From Nonomuraea coxensis DSM 45129 (GTDB lineage: Bacteria; Actinomycetota; Actinomycetes; Streptosporangiales; Streptosporangiaceae), in NCBI RefSeq assembly GCF_019397265.1, contig NZ_CP068985.1, positions 5,436,501 to 5,500,500 of the forward strand: 64,000 nt of DNA, written 5' to 3'. Shown in pieces: positions 56,901 to 64,000 of the stretch. The stretch's first letter is position 1, and each line of letters opens with the position of its first letter. Position numbers and translations under genes: made by a program. The notes below the pieces were generated by a model. That model was not told where the DNA came from. It made no database searches and saw only the letters and a list, made by a program, of their open reading frames with translations.

Positions 56901-57138
56901 CCTCGGCTTCAGCGACTGGATCCTCGACTGGAACCAGGACCAGCCGAGCTTCGGCAACGAGATCGTGGCGACCACCCCCTACCGGCTGTACTGGGGCTCG
57001 TGGGAGCTCCACCCCATCAACACCTACGTCTACGCCGCCCAGCCGATCCCGCTGGACCCGGCGAAGCGGGTCAGGAGCCTGACCTTCGCGCCGGTGGACG
57101 AGGGCCAGATGCACATCTTCACCTGGGCCTTCGCCTGA
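53926..57138 (+). CDS. Secreted GH92 family glycosidase (alpha-mannosidase type)
   Basis: A 1,070-residue exported enzyme. The signal peptide is LPVVAALVVGAAFPAGPVIPAAA, followed by the GH92 N-terminal beta-domain (FGHGGGGGMTFPGAVLPFGM) and the (alpha/alpha)6 catalytic domain (SGWDIYRSEVQLLALL, EGNGAQYHWMVPYNP, GNDDLGAMGSWYVWSAIG). The catalytic Glu and Asp are in these segments. The C-terminus adds an NEW3-like beta domain (ELAVRSLGGAATLAW) and a lectin-like module. GH92 enzymes are Ca-dependent exo-alpha-mannosidases. GTG 53926 has GGAGG six bases upstream. Confidence 0.93.
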   Translation: MSVWSLPVVAALVVGAAFPAGPVIPAAAQDVDMVRDPAALVNVFHGTKEAAADFGHGGGGGMTFPGAVLPFGMMQWSPDTVADAGGGYRWEDNRLRGYSMTHLSGPGCTGAQDFPVLPFSGAIGRSPATHGEDYVQTFAHSGERAAPGFYSATLDTGIRTELSVSMRAGVGRFTFPPGKPGTLLLNTSGSINGVDDGETRISGDAVEGWVQTGGFCGPPMRYKVYFRATFDQPFTAFGTWKDDEVRPGARTVANAGAARVRGDVVTQDDVVVDGPGSGAYLQFDPARPVQMRVGLSYVSLAGAAKNLAAEIGAKSFDQVRAEAAAVWDRRLGQVRIGGGTDAQRRTFYSNLYHALLQPYVFEDVDGVYTGMDGEPRTVAPGRHHYATFSGWDIYRSEVQLLALLAPDVASDIAQSMYDNAQALGNVWDRWSHQNAVTGVMVGDPYHVILSTMYAFGARGFDFASALKAMAEAARRVGPRDIGHPLLGYDERPGNAAYMSKGHVPYDPSATLEYGAADFGIAQLATRLGDRVTAGEFMKRAQAAWQSMYNPGEDWIQPRMGEGSFKAPFDPAHPDVYMEGNGAQYHWMVPYNPVGLFTAMGGAAKVEPRLDAYFKELNAGPARPYAYLGNEPALSSPWLYAWLGKPHKTQEVVRRAQKELFGPGPDGLVGNDDLGAMGSWYVWSAIGLYPAIPGRAELFVSTPLFDRVTIDRPAGDIVVNAPGAAGGYVRALRVDGVPTAKAWLPETFATGGGRLDVTVGTSPAPSFGASAADAPPSFAQGSRPYLAGMAPGSGPVEPGGVFKAELAVRSLGGAATLAWQARPPAGVTVSPPGGTLNVAASGQARVALTVTVSASLATGFVTVPVTVGDTVASVRLNVARRGSPEWHHNNAGIGDESAQGEANLDGAGFSYAGQALAGAGLRPGEAVTWKDFRFTWPDRRKGEWDNLRPGTQPLEVAAPAGASRIAFLGSGTHGDPQSKVTITYTDGTTSSAVLGFSDWILDWNQDQPSFGNEIVATTPYRLYWGSWELHPINTYVYAAQPIPLDPAKRVRSLTFAPVDEGQMHIFTWAFA

Positions 57139-57811
57139 CCTGACGGTCCTCCTCCTCGCCGCGCGCCGACCTGATCGCGGCGAGGAGGTCCGCGGTCGTC
57201 GTGACGGAGTGCGCGAACGTCGGCCCGTTGAGCTCGTGGGCGGCGCGCATCAGCTCCTCGCTGAAGGCCGCGGTCGCGTCCCTGACCAGGGTGACGTGGT
57301 AGCCGAGCTCCATCGCGTACCGGCCGGTCGACTCGACGCAGGTGTTGGCGAGCAGGCCGATGAGGATCACGTGGGTGATGCCGTGCTGGCGCAGCAGCAG
57401 GTCGAGGTCGGTGTTGGGGAACCCGCTCTGCGCCCAGTGCTGCTTGGCCACGATGTCGCTGCCCGGCGAGACGAGGTCGTCGCGCCACTCGCCGCCCCAG
57501 GTGCCCCGCTCGAAGGAGTGGCGCTCCTGGATGCCGCGCTGGGTGGGGTTGGGATGGTCCCAGTCGTCGTAGTCGCCGGGCCGCCACTGCCGGTGCGGGA
57601 CGATGAAGACGAGCATCCCGGCCTCCCGGGCGGCGGCGGTGATCGCGCGCAGGTGGGCCAGGAGGTTCACCCGCTCGGCGATCTCCCGTACCCGGTGCCA
57701 GATCTTCCCGCCCTCGGACAGGAAGTCGTTGTACGGGTCGACGAGGAGGACGGCGGTCCGGCCGATCTCGTAGGACGTGCTGGTCACGCCCGTGGTGTAC
57801 CCCCCGGCCAC
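57119..57811 (-). CDS. Isochorismatase-family cysteine hydrolase
   Basis: A 230-residue hydrolase with the triad Asp in VLLVDPYNDFLSE, Lys in VAKQHWAQSGF and nucleophile Cys in LIGLLANTCVESTGRY. The WxHPNPTQRG loop fits an amidase/nicotinamidase-like member with an unknown substrate. GTG 57811 with AGGAG at the right distance is chosen; GTG 57787 is possible. Its 3' end overlaps the GH92 gene by 20 bases (convergent). It is probably outside the biosynthetic cluster. Confidence 0.9.
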   Translation of the reverse strand: MAGGYTTGVTSTSYEIGRTAVLLVDPYNDFLSEGGKIWHRVREIAERVNLLAHLRAITAAAREAGMLVFIVPHRQWRPGDYDDWDHPNPTQRGIQERHSFERGTWGGEWRDDLVSPGSDIVAKQHWAQSGFPNTDLDLLLRQHGITHVILIGLLANTCVESTGRYAMELGYHVTLVRDATAAFSEELMRAAHELNGPTFAHSVTTTADLLAAIRSARGEEEDRQVRRRPR

Positions 57812-58011
57812 GGCCCGCTCCTGGGCGTTGACCACTTCCGGACGGCGGGCAGGATTGTCTTTGCCCGGCCGCGGGCAGCGGAGGGTGTGACCGGCGCCCG
57901 GGAGGCCGCATCCAGACCGCCGGCGCGGCCGACCGGGCCGGCTCAGGGGTGAGCCGGCGGCTCCTCCGGATCCGCGTGAACCTGACGGCGGATTCGGCCG
58001 TCGTACCGTGC

Positions 58012-58527
58012 ATGACACCACACACGACGGCTCGCGCCGCGCTGGCGGCGACGCTGGCCGCTGGGCTCCTGCTGGCCGGCACCGCCCCCGCCGCACAGGC
58101 CGCGACGGCCAAGGGCACCTTCGGCCCGCACGGCTACGGCGGCGTCCGGCTCGGCATGAGCGCCAAGGCCGCCAAGGCCACGGGCAAGATCAGGTACAAG
58201 CGCGCCTTCGACTCCACCACCTGCACCGGGTGGGAGCTGAAGGCGCACCCGGCCGGCAAGGACGCGGTCGGGCTCTACATCTCGAAGAAGCGCGGCGTCG
58301 CGATGATCTTCGCCCCGAAGGGCGCCCGCACCCCCGCGGGCATCGGCGTGGGCGCCACCCTCACCAGCCTCAAGAAGGCCTACCCCGGCCTGAGGACCGC
58401 CGCCAGCGGCTACCCGTACGCCAAGGTCCCCGGCAACCCGAAGGCGTACTACGCGTTCCTGGTCAACGCCAAGAACCGCGTCTACGAGATCGCGCTGGCC
58501 CTGAACACCCAGGACTGCGCCAACTAG
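58012..58527 (+). CDS. Small secreted protein of unknown function
   Basis: A 171-residue protein with a clear signal peptide (AALAATLAAGLLLAGTAPAAQA, cleavage about residue 30) and a mature domain containing GVRLGMSAKAAKAT and two cysteines (Cys in STTCTGW and QDCAN) that could form a disulfide. It resembles a BLIP-like/SmpA-type fold (short repeats with GMS and GAT loops) by eye only. Its stop abuts the convergent LacI gene. Function unknown. Confidence 0.82.
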   Translation: MTPHTTARAALAATLAAGLLLAGTAPAAQAATAKGTFGPHGYGGVRLGMSAKAAKATGKIRYKRAFDSTTCTGWELKAHPAGKDAVGLYISKKRGVAMIFAPKGARTPAGIGVGATLTSLKKAYPGLRTAASGYPYAKVPGNPKAYYAFLVNAKNRVYEIALALNTQDCAN

Positions 58528-58528
58528 G

Positions 58529-59542
58529 TCAGCCCTTGGCGGGCGGGGCGGTGCTGGCGCGCGGGATGAGGGTGGTGGCGAGCTCGATGCGGGTCCCCGC
58601 CGGGCCGCGCGGGTGGGTCAGCTCCTCGCTGATGAGCCGCACGGCCTCGTTCGCCATGTCGTCGAGCGGCTGGCGGACGGTGGTGAGCGGCGGCGACATC
58701 GTCTCGCAGAGCGGCGAGTCGTCGAAGCCCACCACCGACAGCTCGGCGGGCACCCGGACGCCGCGCTCGGCCGCCGCCTGGTAGACGCCCGCGGCCTGGA
58801 GGTCGGAGCCGGCGAAGACGGCGGTGGGCGGGTCGTCGCGGTCGAGCAGCTCGGCCCCGTGGCGCTTGCCGCCGGAGACGAGGAAGTCGCCGTAGCGGGT
58901 CAGCCCGGGGTCGGGCTCGATGCCGAAGGTGCGGTGGGCGGCGAGGTAGCCCTCGTAGCGGTCGAGGGTGCACTGGATGTCGAGCGGCCCGCCGATGAAG
59001 CCGATGCGGGTGTGGCCGAGCTCCAGCAGGTGGGTGGTGGCGAGGACGCCGCCGTTCCAGTTGGTGGCGCCGACGGCGGACAGGCGCGGGTCGCGCTGCC
59101 CGACCGGGTCGAGCAGGACCAGCGGGACGTGCAGCAGCTCCTCGATGGCCCTGATCTCCTCGGCGCCGGCGCGGGAGAGCACGAGCACGATGCCGTCGGT
59201 GCCGCGCTTGCGCATGATGCCGATCCAGCGCCGCAGGTCGAAGTCGGACCGCGCGGAGGAGGTCACGACGAGCGAGAACCCCCAGCGGGCGGCGGCCCGT
59301 TCCGCGCCGTCGACGACGACGTGCGCCCACGGCGAGCCGAGCCCGTCGATGAGCATGTCGACGATGCCGGCGCGGGGCGTGGCGGGCGGGCGCGGGGCCT
59401 CGTAGCCGAAGGCGCGCACCGCCTCCAGGACCTTGTCCCTGGTGGCGGCGGAGACGTGTTTCTTGCCGCTCAGGACCTTGGACACCGTGGGCACCGACAC
59501 TCCGGCTGCCGCCGCGACGTCCGCGAGCGTGGCTCGGCGCAC
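58529..59542 (-). CDS. LacI-family transcriptional repressor
   Basis: A 337-residue regulator. The helix-turn-helix is ATLADVAAAAGVSVPTVSKVL with the hinge helix KHVSAATRDKVLEAV, followed by a periplasmic-binding-protein-like sugar domain (HTRIGFIGGPLDIQ, SVVGFDDSPLCETM). It is divergent from the GH3-GH42 genes and probably represses them until a beta-glucoside or galactoside is present. GTG 59542 gives the normal N-terminus. Palindromes nearby are its likely operators. Confidence 0.92.
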   Translation of the reverse strand: MRRATLADVAAAAGVSVPTVSKVLSGKKHVSAATRDKVLEAVRAFGYEAPRPPATPRAGIVDMLIDGLGSPWAHVVVDGAERAAARWGFSLVVTSSARSDFDLRRWIGIMRKRGTDGIVLVLSRAGAEEIRAIEELLHVPLVLLDPVGQRDPRLSAVGATNWNGGVLATTHLLELGHTRIGFIGGPLDIQCTLDRYEGYLAAHRTFGIEPDPGLTRYGDFLVSGGKRHGAELLDRDDPPTAVFAGSDLQAAGVYQAAAERGVRVPAELSVVGFDDSPLCETMSPPLTTVRQPLDDMANEAVRLISEELTHPRGPAGTRIELATTLIPRASTAPPAKG

Positions 59543-59562
59543 CGAAATCTCGCACCTCCACA

Positions 59563-59727
59563 ACTTTTCGGAAAGTATCGGAAATCCTGACATCCCCGAT
59601 GAGCTGCGGTTACCGCGAGCCTGCCGCTCTTCCGGAGACCTGTTGACAGTATCCCGGGCAGGAGCCTACCGTAACGCTTCGGCAATGTCACAGTAATATT
59701 TCGGAAAGTTAAACAGAAACTTTCCGA
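59563..59727. promoter_or_regulatory. LacI operators and GH3 promoter
   Basis: TCGGAAAGTT (59701-59710) and AACTTTCCGA (59718-59727) form a perfect 10-bp inverted repeat with 7 bases between. A related imperfect palindrome, ACTTTTCGGAAAGT, lies at 59563-59576 just upstream of the LacI start. TTGACA (59643-59648) and TACCGT (59667-59672) with an 18-bp spacer form the likely GH3 promoter, so the perfect operator sits just downstream of its start point. This fits repression of the GH operon and autoregulation. Confidence 0.65.
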
Positions 59728-59767
59728 CCGACTTCTGTAAGAGCTTCTGGGACGACTTCGAGGGGTC

Positions 59768-62098
59768 ATGCCTGCACGTGTGGAGCAGCCGGCGTCCGAG
59801 CTGGAGGAACGCCGCGCGCGGCGGGTCCGTGAGTTGATGACGGAGATGACGCTGGACGAGAAGCTCGCCCAGCTCGTGGGCGTGTGGCTGAACGTCAACC
59901 GCGACGAGGGCGTGGTCGCGCCGCTGCAGGACTCGATGCAGGGCGAGGAGGTGGAGTTCGAGGCGTTCGCCGGCGACGGCCTGGGCCAGGTCACCCGCCA
60001 CTACGGCACCCGCCCGGTCGAGCCGGGGTGGGCGAGCGGCGTGCTGGCCGCCCGCCAGCGGTGGCTGCGCCGCGAGACCCGCCTCGGCATCCCCGCGCTG
60101 GCCCACGAGGAGTGCCTGACCGGCCTCGCCGCCTGGCGGGCCACGGTCTACCCGGTGCCGCCGGCGTGGGGGGCGTCGTTCGATCCCGCGCTGGTCGAGC
60201 GCATGGCGGCGCGGATCGGGGCGGACATGCGGCTGCTCGGCGTCCACCAGGGGCTGGCACCGGTGCTCGACGTCATCCGCGACCAGCGGTGGGGGCGGGT
60301 CGAGGAGTGCGTCTCCGAGGACCCGTACGAGGTGGCCACCATCGGCGCGGCCTACGTGCGCGGCCTGCAGTCGGCGGGCGTGATCGCCACGCTCAAGCAC
60401 TTCGTCGGCTACTCCAACTCCCGGGCGGGCCGCAACCTCGCGCCGGTGCACGCCGGCGCCCGCGAGGTGGCCGACACGCTGCTGTTCCCGTTCGAGGTGG
60501 CGGTGCGCGACGCCGGCGCGGGCTCGGTCATGAACTCCTACGCCGAGATCGACGGCGTCCCGGTGGCCGCCGACGCCCACTACCTGACGAGGGTCCTGCG
60601 CGAGGAGTGGGGGTTCGAGGGCACGGTCGTGGCCGACTACTTCTCCGTCGCCTTCCTGCACACGCTGCACGCCGTCGCCGAGGACGCCGAGGACGCGGCC
60701 GTGCAGGCGCTCACGGCGGGCATCGACGTCGAGCTGCCCACCGGCGTGGCGTACCTGGAGCCGCTGAGGAACGCCGTGCTCTCGGGCCGCGTCGGGGAGG
60801 ACCTGGTGGACCGGGCGCTGCTGCGGGTGCTGCGGCAGAAGGCGCGGCTCGGGCTGCTCGACGACGGCCCCACGGCGGACGAGCCCGCGGAGCCGGCGGA
60901 GCCCGTGGACCTCGACGGGCCGGAGTCGCGCGAGGTGGCGCGGCTGCTGGCCGAGGAGTCGGTCGTGCTGCTGTCCAACGACGGGGTGCTGCCGCTCGGC
61001 CCCTGCGAGGGGCGCCGCCTGGCCGTGGTCGGGCCGAACGCCGACGAGGTGGCCGCGCTGTTCGGCTGCTACTCCTTCGTCCAGCACGTGCTGCCGCACT
61101 TCCCCGGCGTCGAGGCGGGGATCGCCGCGCCGACGCTGCTGGAGGCGCTGCGCGCGGAGCTGCCCGGCGCGGTGATCGAGACCGCGCGCGGCACCGGCGT
61201 GGACGACGGCGACCGCTCCGGCATCGCCGAGGCCGCCCGGCTCGCCGCCGCGTCCGACGTGGCGGTGGTGGTGCTCGGCGACCGGTCGGGGCTGTTCGGC
61301 CGCGGCACGTCCGGCGAGGGCTGCGACGTGGAGAGCCTGGAGCTGCCCGGCGCGCAGCGGGAGCTGGCCGAGGCGGTCATCGCCACCGGCACGCCGGTCG
61401 TGGTGGTGCTGATGACCGGCCGCGGGTACGCGGTGCCCGGCCTGCTCCGCGACGCCGCCGCCGTCGTGCAGGCGTTCTTCCCCGGCGAGGAGGGGGCGGG
61501 GGCGATCGCCCGGGTGCTGAGCGGCGCCGTCAACCCGTCCGGCCGGCTGCCGATGAGCCTGCCGCGAGCGAGCGGCGGCCAGCCCTACAGCTACCTGCAC
61601 CCCAGGCTCGGCGGGGCCGGTTCCGTGAGCAACGTCGACCCCGCGCCCGCGCTGCCCTTCGGCCACGGGCTGAGCTACACGGCCTTCGGCTACGCGGACA
61701 TGACCGCCGACGCCGAGGCCCCGGCCGGCGGCCCGATCCGCTGCTCGGTCACCGTGCGCAACGCCGGCGACCGGCGCGGCGCCGAGGTCGTCCAGCTCTA
61801 CGCCACCGACCGCGTCGCCTCGGTGACCCGGCCGGTCGCCCAGCTCGTCGGGTACGCCCGCGTCGAGCTCGGCCCCGGCGAGCGGGCCCGGGTCGGCTTC
61901 GAGGTGCCCGCCAGGCTGCTCGCCTTCACCGGCCGCGACGGGCGGCGGATCGTGGAGCCCGGCGCGGTGGGGCTGTCCTTCCGCCGGTCGGCGCGGGACG
62001 TGATCGAGGAGCGGGACGTGACGCTGACCGGCCCCGTCCACGAGATCACCGGCGAGGAGCCGCGCCTGACCGCCGTGACCGTCGAGCGGGAAGTGTGA
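59768..62098 (+). CDS. GH3 family beta-glycosidase
   Basis: A 776-residue cytoplasmic enzyme (no signal peptide). The N-terminal TIM barrel shows LAPVLDVIRDQRWGRVEE, VIATLKHFVGYSN and the nucleophile Asp in GTVVADYFSV; the C-terminal sandwich begins RLAVVGPNADEV; a fibronectin III-like domain ends the protein (ELGPGERARVGFEVP). It hydrolyses beta-glucosides or xylosides and is the first gene of a two-gene operon controlled by the divergent LacI. Confidence 0.93.
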   Translation: MPARVEQPASELEERRARRVRELMTEMTLDEKLAQLVGVWLNVNRDEGVVAPLQDSMQGEEVEFEAFAGDGLGQVTRHYGTRPVEPGWASGVLAARQRWLRRETRLGIPALAHEECLTGLAAWRATVYPVPPAWGASFDPALVERMAARIGADMRLLGVHQGLAPVLDVIRDQRWGRVEECVSEDPYEVATIGAAYVRGLQSAGVIATLKHFVGYSNSRAGRNLAPVHAGAREVADTLLFPFEVAVRDAGAGSVMNSYAEIDGVPVAADAHYLTRVLREEWGFEGTVVADYFSVAFLHTLHAVAEDAEDAAVQALTAGIDVELPTGVAYLEPLRNAVLSGRVGEDLVDRALLRVLRQKARLGLLDDGPTADEPAEPAEPVDLDGPESREVARLLAEESVVLLSNDGVLPLGPCEGRRLAVVGPNADEVAALFGCYSFVQHVLPHFPGVEAGIAAPTLLEALRAELPGAVIETARGTGVDDGDRSGIAEAARLAAASDVAVVVLGDRSGLFGRGTSGEGCDVESLELPGAQRELAEAVIATGTPVVVVLMTGRGYAVPGLLRDAAAVVQAFFPGEEGAGAIARVLSGAVNPSGRLPMSLPRASGGQPYSYLHPRLGGAGSVSNVDPAPALPFGHGLSYTAFGYADMTADAEAPAGGPIRCSVTVRNAGDRRGAEVVQLYATDRVASVTRPVAQLVGYARVELGPGERARVGFEVPARLLAFTGRDGRRIVEPGAVGLSFRRSARDVIEERDVTLTGPVHEITGEEPRLTAVTVEREV

Positions 62099-62099
62099 C

Positions 62100-64000
62100 A
62101 TGAGCCGGATGGACGCCTTCCGCGCCCGCATGGGGGGCCTCGCCTACGGCGGCGACTACAACCCCGAGCAATGGGACCGCGAGGTGTGGCGGGAGGACGT
62201 GCGCCTGATGCGCGAGGCGGGCGTCAACCTGGTCTCGCTGGGCGTGTTCGCGTGGGCGTCGCTGGAGCCGGAGCCCGGCACGTACGAGTTCGGCTGGCTG
62301 GACGAGGTCATGGACCTCCTCCACGACAACGGCATCGCCGTCAACCTGGCCACCCCGACCGCGGCGCCGCCCGTCTGGCTGACGCACCTGCACCCCGAGG
62401 TGTTCCCCGTCAGGGAGGACGGCCAGCCGTTCGGCTTCGGCAACCGCCTGCACTACGACCCCTCCTCGCCGATCTACCGCCGCCACGCCGCCGCGATCAC
62501 CACGAAGCTGGCCGAGCGCTACTCCTTCCACCCGGCGCTCGCGATGTGGCACATCAGCAACGAGTACGGCCCCACCGCCTACAACGAGGCCGCGGCCGTG
62601 AGCTTCCGCCGCTGGCTGCGCCGCAGGTACGGCACCCTCGACCGGCTCAACGAGGCGTGGACCACCCGCTTCTGGGGCCAGGTCTACACCGACTGGGAGC
62701 AGATCGACGTCCCCCACATCCCGCGCACCTGGATGAACCCCACCCGCCGGCTCGACTTCAAGCGCTTCACCTCCGACGCGCTGCTGGAGTGCTTCGTCGC
62801 CGAGCGCGACATCGTCCGCTCCTTCCGCGACGACCTGCCGGTGCTGACCAACTTCATGCGCTTCTTCCGGCACGCCGACTACTGGAGGTGGGCGCCGGAG
62901 GAGGACGCGGCGGCGCTCGACATCTACCCGGACCCCGCCGACCCCGGCTCGCACGTCCCCGCGGCGTTCAACTTCGACCTGTTCCGCTCGCTGAAGGGCG
63001 GGCAGCCGTGGCTACTGATGGAGCAGTCGAGCAGCGCCGTCAGCCAGTGGCGGCTCAACGTCGTCAAGGAGCCGGGGCGGATGCGGCTCGGCTCGTTGCA
63101 GGCGCTGGCGCGGGCGTCGGACTCGGTGATGTTCTTCCAGTGGCGGGCGAGCCGGGGCGGGCAGGAGCGCTTCCACTCGGCGATGGTGCCGCACTCGGGC
63201 CCGGACTCGCGGACGTTCAGGGAGATCAAGGACCTGGGGCGGGAGCTGAGGCTGCTGGCCCCGGTCGCCGGGACCACCTCGCGGGCCGAGATCGCGATCC
63301 TGTTCGACTGGGACGGCTGGTGGGGGCTGGAGGAGGTCTTCGGGCTGCCGCGCAGCGACTTCGGCTACACCGGCACGGTGATGCGGCACTACACGCCGCT
63401 GTGGGAGCGGCACCACGCGGTGGACGTGGTGCCGGCCGGCGCGCCGCTCGACGGGTACAAGGTGCTGGTGGTGCCGAACGCGTACCTGATGGGTGACGAG
63501 GGCGTGCGGCGGGTCACCGGGTTCGCGCGGGCCGGCGGCACCGTGCTCATGTCGTTCTTCTCCGGCGTCGTGGACGCCGACAACCGGGTGCGGCCGGACG
63601 GGTACCCGGGCGCGTTCCGCGAGCTCATCGGGGCGAAGATCGACGAGTACTGGCCGGCCAGGCCGGACGAGCGGTTCACGGTGGAGTTCATGGGCGGGCG
63701 CACCGCCACCTCCACCTGGTGGCGCGAGGACCTGCGGCTCGAAGGCGGCACGGCCCTCGCCACCTACGCCGACGGGCTGCTCGCCGGCCGGGCCGCCGTG
63801 GTGGAGAACCGCTACGGCGCCGGGCGGGTCGTCTACGTCGCGACCCTGCTGGAGCAGGCGGCCTTCGACGAGCTGGTGGCGGCCACGGTCGAGGCGGCGG
63901 GGGTGCGTACGCGCTTCGCGGGCGTCCCCGCCCACGTGGAGTGCGCGGTGCGCGGGGACGAGACCCACGAGTACGTGTTCCTGCTCAACCACAGCGGCGA
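62100..64000 (+). CDS. GH42 family beta-galactosidase (partial, cut by window end)
   Basis: 633 residues are visible of a protein that continues beyond the window. LAYGGDYNPEQWDREVW at the N-terminus, the acid/base Glu in MWHISNEYGP and the nucleophile Glu in WLLMEQSSSAVS identify GH42. A trimerisation domain with VLVVPNAYLMGDEGV follows. ATG 62100 is one base after the GH3 stop, so the genes are cotranscribed for use of beta-galactosides. The missing part would be the small C-terminal domain. Confidence 0.94.
   Translation, partial: MSRMDAFRARMGGLAYGGDYNPEQWDREVWREDVRLMREAGVNLVSLGVFAWASLEPEPGTYEFGWLDEVMDLLHDNGIAVNLATPTAAPPVWLTHLHPEVFPVREDGQPFGFGNRLHYDPSSPIYRRHAAAITTKLAERYSFHPALAMWHISNEYGPTAYNEAAAVSFRRWLRRRYGTLDRLNEAWTTRFWGQVYTDWEQIDVPHIPRTWMNPTRRLDFKRFTSDALLECFVAERDIVRSFRDDLPVLTNFMRFFRHADYWRWAPEEDAAALDIYPDPADPGSHVPAAFNFDLFRSLKGGQPWLLMEQSSSAVSQWRLNVVKEPGRMRLGSLQALARASDSVMFFQWRASRGGQERFHSAMVPHSGPDSRTFREIKDLGRELRLLAPVAGTTSRAEIAILFDWDGWWGLEEVFGLPRSDFGYTGTVMRHYTPLWERHHAVDVVPAGAPLDGYKVLVVPNAYLMGDEGVRRVTGFARAGGTVLMSFFSGVVDADNRVRPDGYPGAFRELIGAKIDEYWPARPDERFTVEFMGGRTATSTWWREDLRLEGGTALATYADGLLAGRAAVVENRYGAGRVVYVATLLEQAAFDELVAATVEAAGVRTRFAGVPAHVECAVRGDETHEYVFLLNHSG

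Noticed and set aside
53941..57114. Leftward open frame of more than 1,000 codons opposite GH92
   Set aside because: No domain, extreme Arg/Val/Gly/His composition, and perfect coincidence with the GH92 gene on the other strand.
57155..57186. Hairpin CTCGCCGCG/CGCGGCGAG as terminator for GH92
   Set aside because: It lies inside the convergent isochorismatase coding sequence and has no other terminator features, so it is not annotated.

Overview
This 64-kb window comes from a high-GC actinomycete. The evidence is strongly GC-biased third codon positions, frequent GTG starts, dense 4-bp ATGA/GTGA gene overlaps, and SARP, LuxR and LacI regulators. A Streptosporangiaceae-type host such as Nonomuraea is a guess, not a demonstrated assignment. 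From base 1 to about 53.8 kb it is one side of a large biosynthetic gene cluster that runs off the left edge. The last 10 kb is mostly sugar catabolism.

Layout. (1) 1-859: N-terminus of a type I polyketide synthase whose first ketosynthase is of the KSQ (loading decarboxylase) type. (2) 1138-8392: discrete NRPS-like parts, namely a condensation protein, an adenylation protein, a carrier protein (opposite strand), a second condensation protein ending in a dead carrier-like domain, an unrecognised protein and a cysteine desulfurase. This looks like a sulfur/amino-acid handling cassette. (3) 8408-25940: a leftward run of 19 genes, mostly translationally coupled. It holds ketoreductase, ACP, dehydratase, a GcvT-like protein, a fused KS-CLF, nitroreductase, FAD oxidoreductase, epoxide-hydrolase-like enzyme, malonyltransferase, two AcpS-type phosphopantetheinyl transferases, a SnoaL fusion, an alpha/beta hydrolase, a beta-helix protein, a DrrAB-like exporter, RmlA and a LuxR regulator. 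A three-repeat SARP box lies at its promoter. (4) 26083-30319: aromatic-type FAD monooxygenase, the SARP regulator and a glycosyltransferase. (5) 30467-44484: deoxysugar genes (3-aminotransferase, 3-epimerase type, C-methyltransferase, 2,3-dehydratase, aldo-keto reductase) for a branched 3-amino-2,3,6-trideoxyhexose of the vancosamine class. They are interrupted by a 1,921-residue secreted LamG protein and a DUF1707 protein, and accompanied by a luciferase-like oxidoreductase and a third phosphopantetheinyl transferase. (6) 44460-53750: soluble histidine kinase and response regulator, a UbiA-type prenyltransferase, 2-isopropylmalate synthase, a LAL regulator, a DUF5988 protein and an acyl-CoA carboxylase beta subunit. 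(7) 53926-64000: secreted GH92, isochorismatase-like hydrolase, small secreted protein, LacI regulator, GH3 and GH42 (cut by the window end).

How it works together (inference). A type I PKS chain, and a reduced (probably polyene) chain built by the fused KS-CLF with FabG/FabZ/ACP-like partners, would be joined to an aminoacyl/sulfur unit from the discrete C/A/PCP proteins. Flavoenzymes would tailor the product, the glycosyltransferase would attach the amino sugar, and the ABC-2 transporter would export it. 4,6-Dehydratase and a clear 4-ketoreductase are absent here and must lie elsewhere. Two regulatory layers are visible: SARP heptamers at 11-bp spacing upstream of the 19-gene run, and a recurrent YAGGGG repeat (core TAGGGGTT) in front of the sugar genes, the kinase, leuA and the carboxylase. 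No CRISPR array, rRNA, tRNA or insertion sequence was found.
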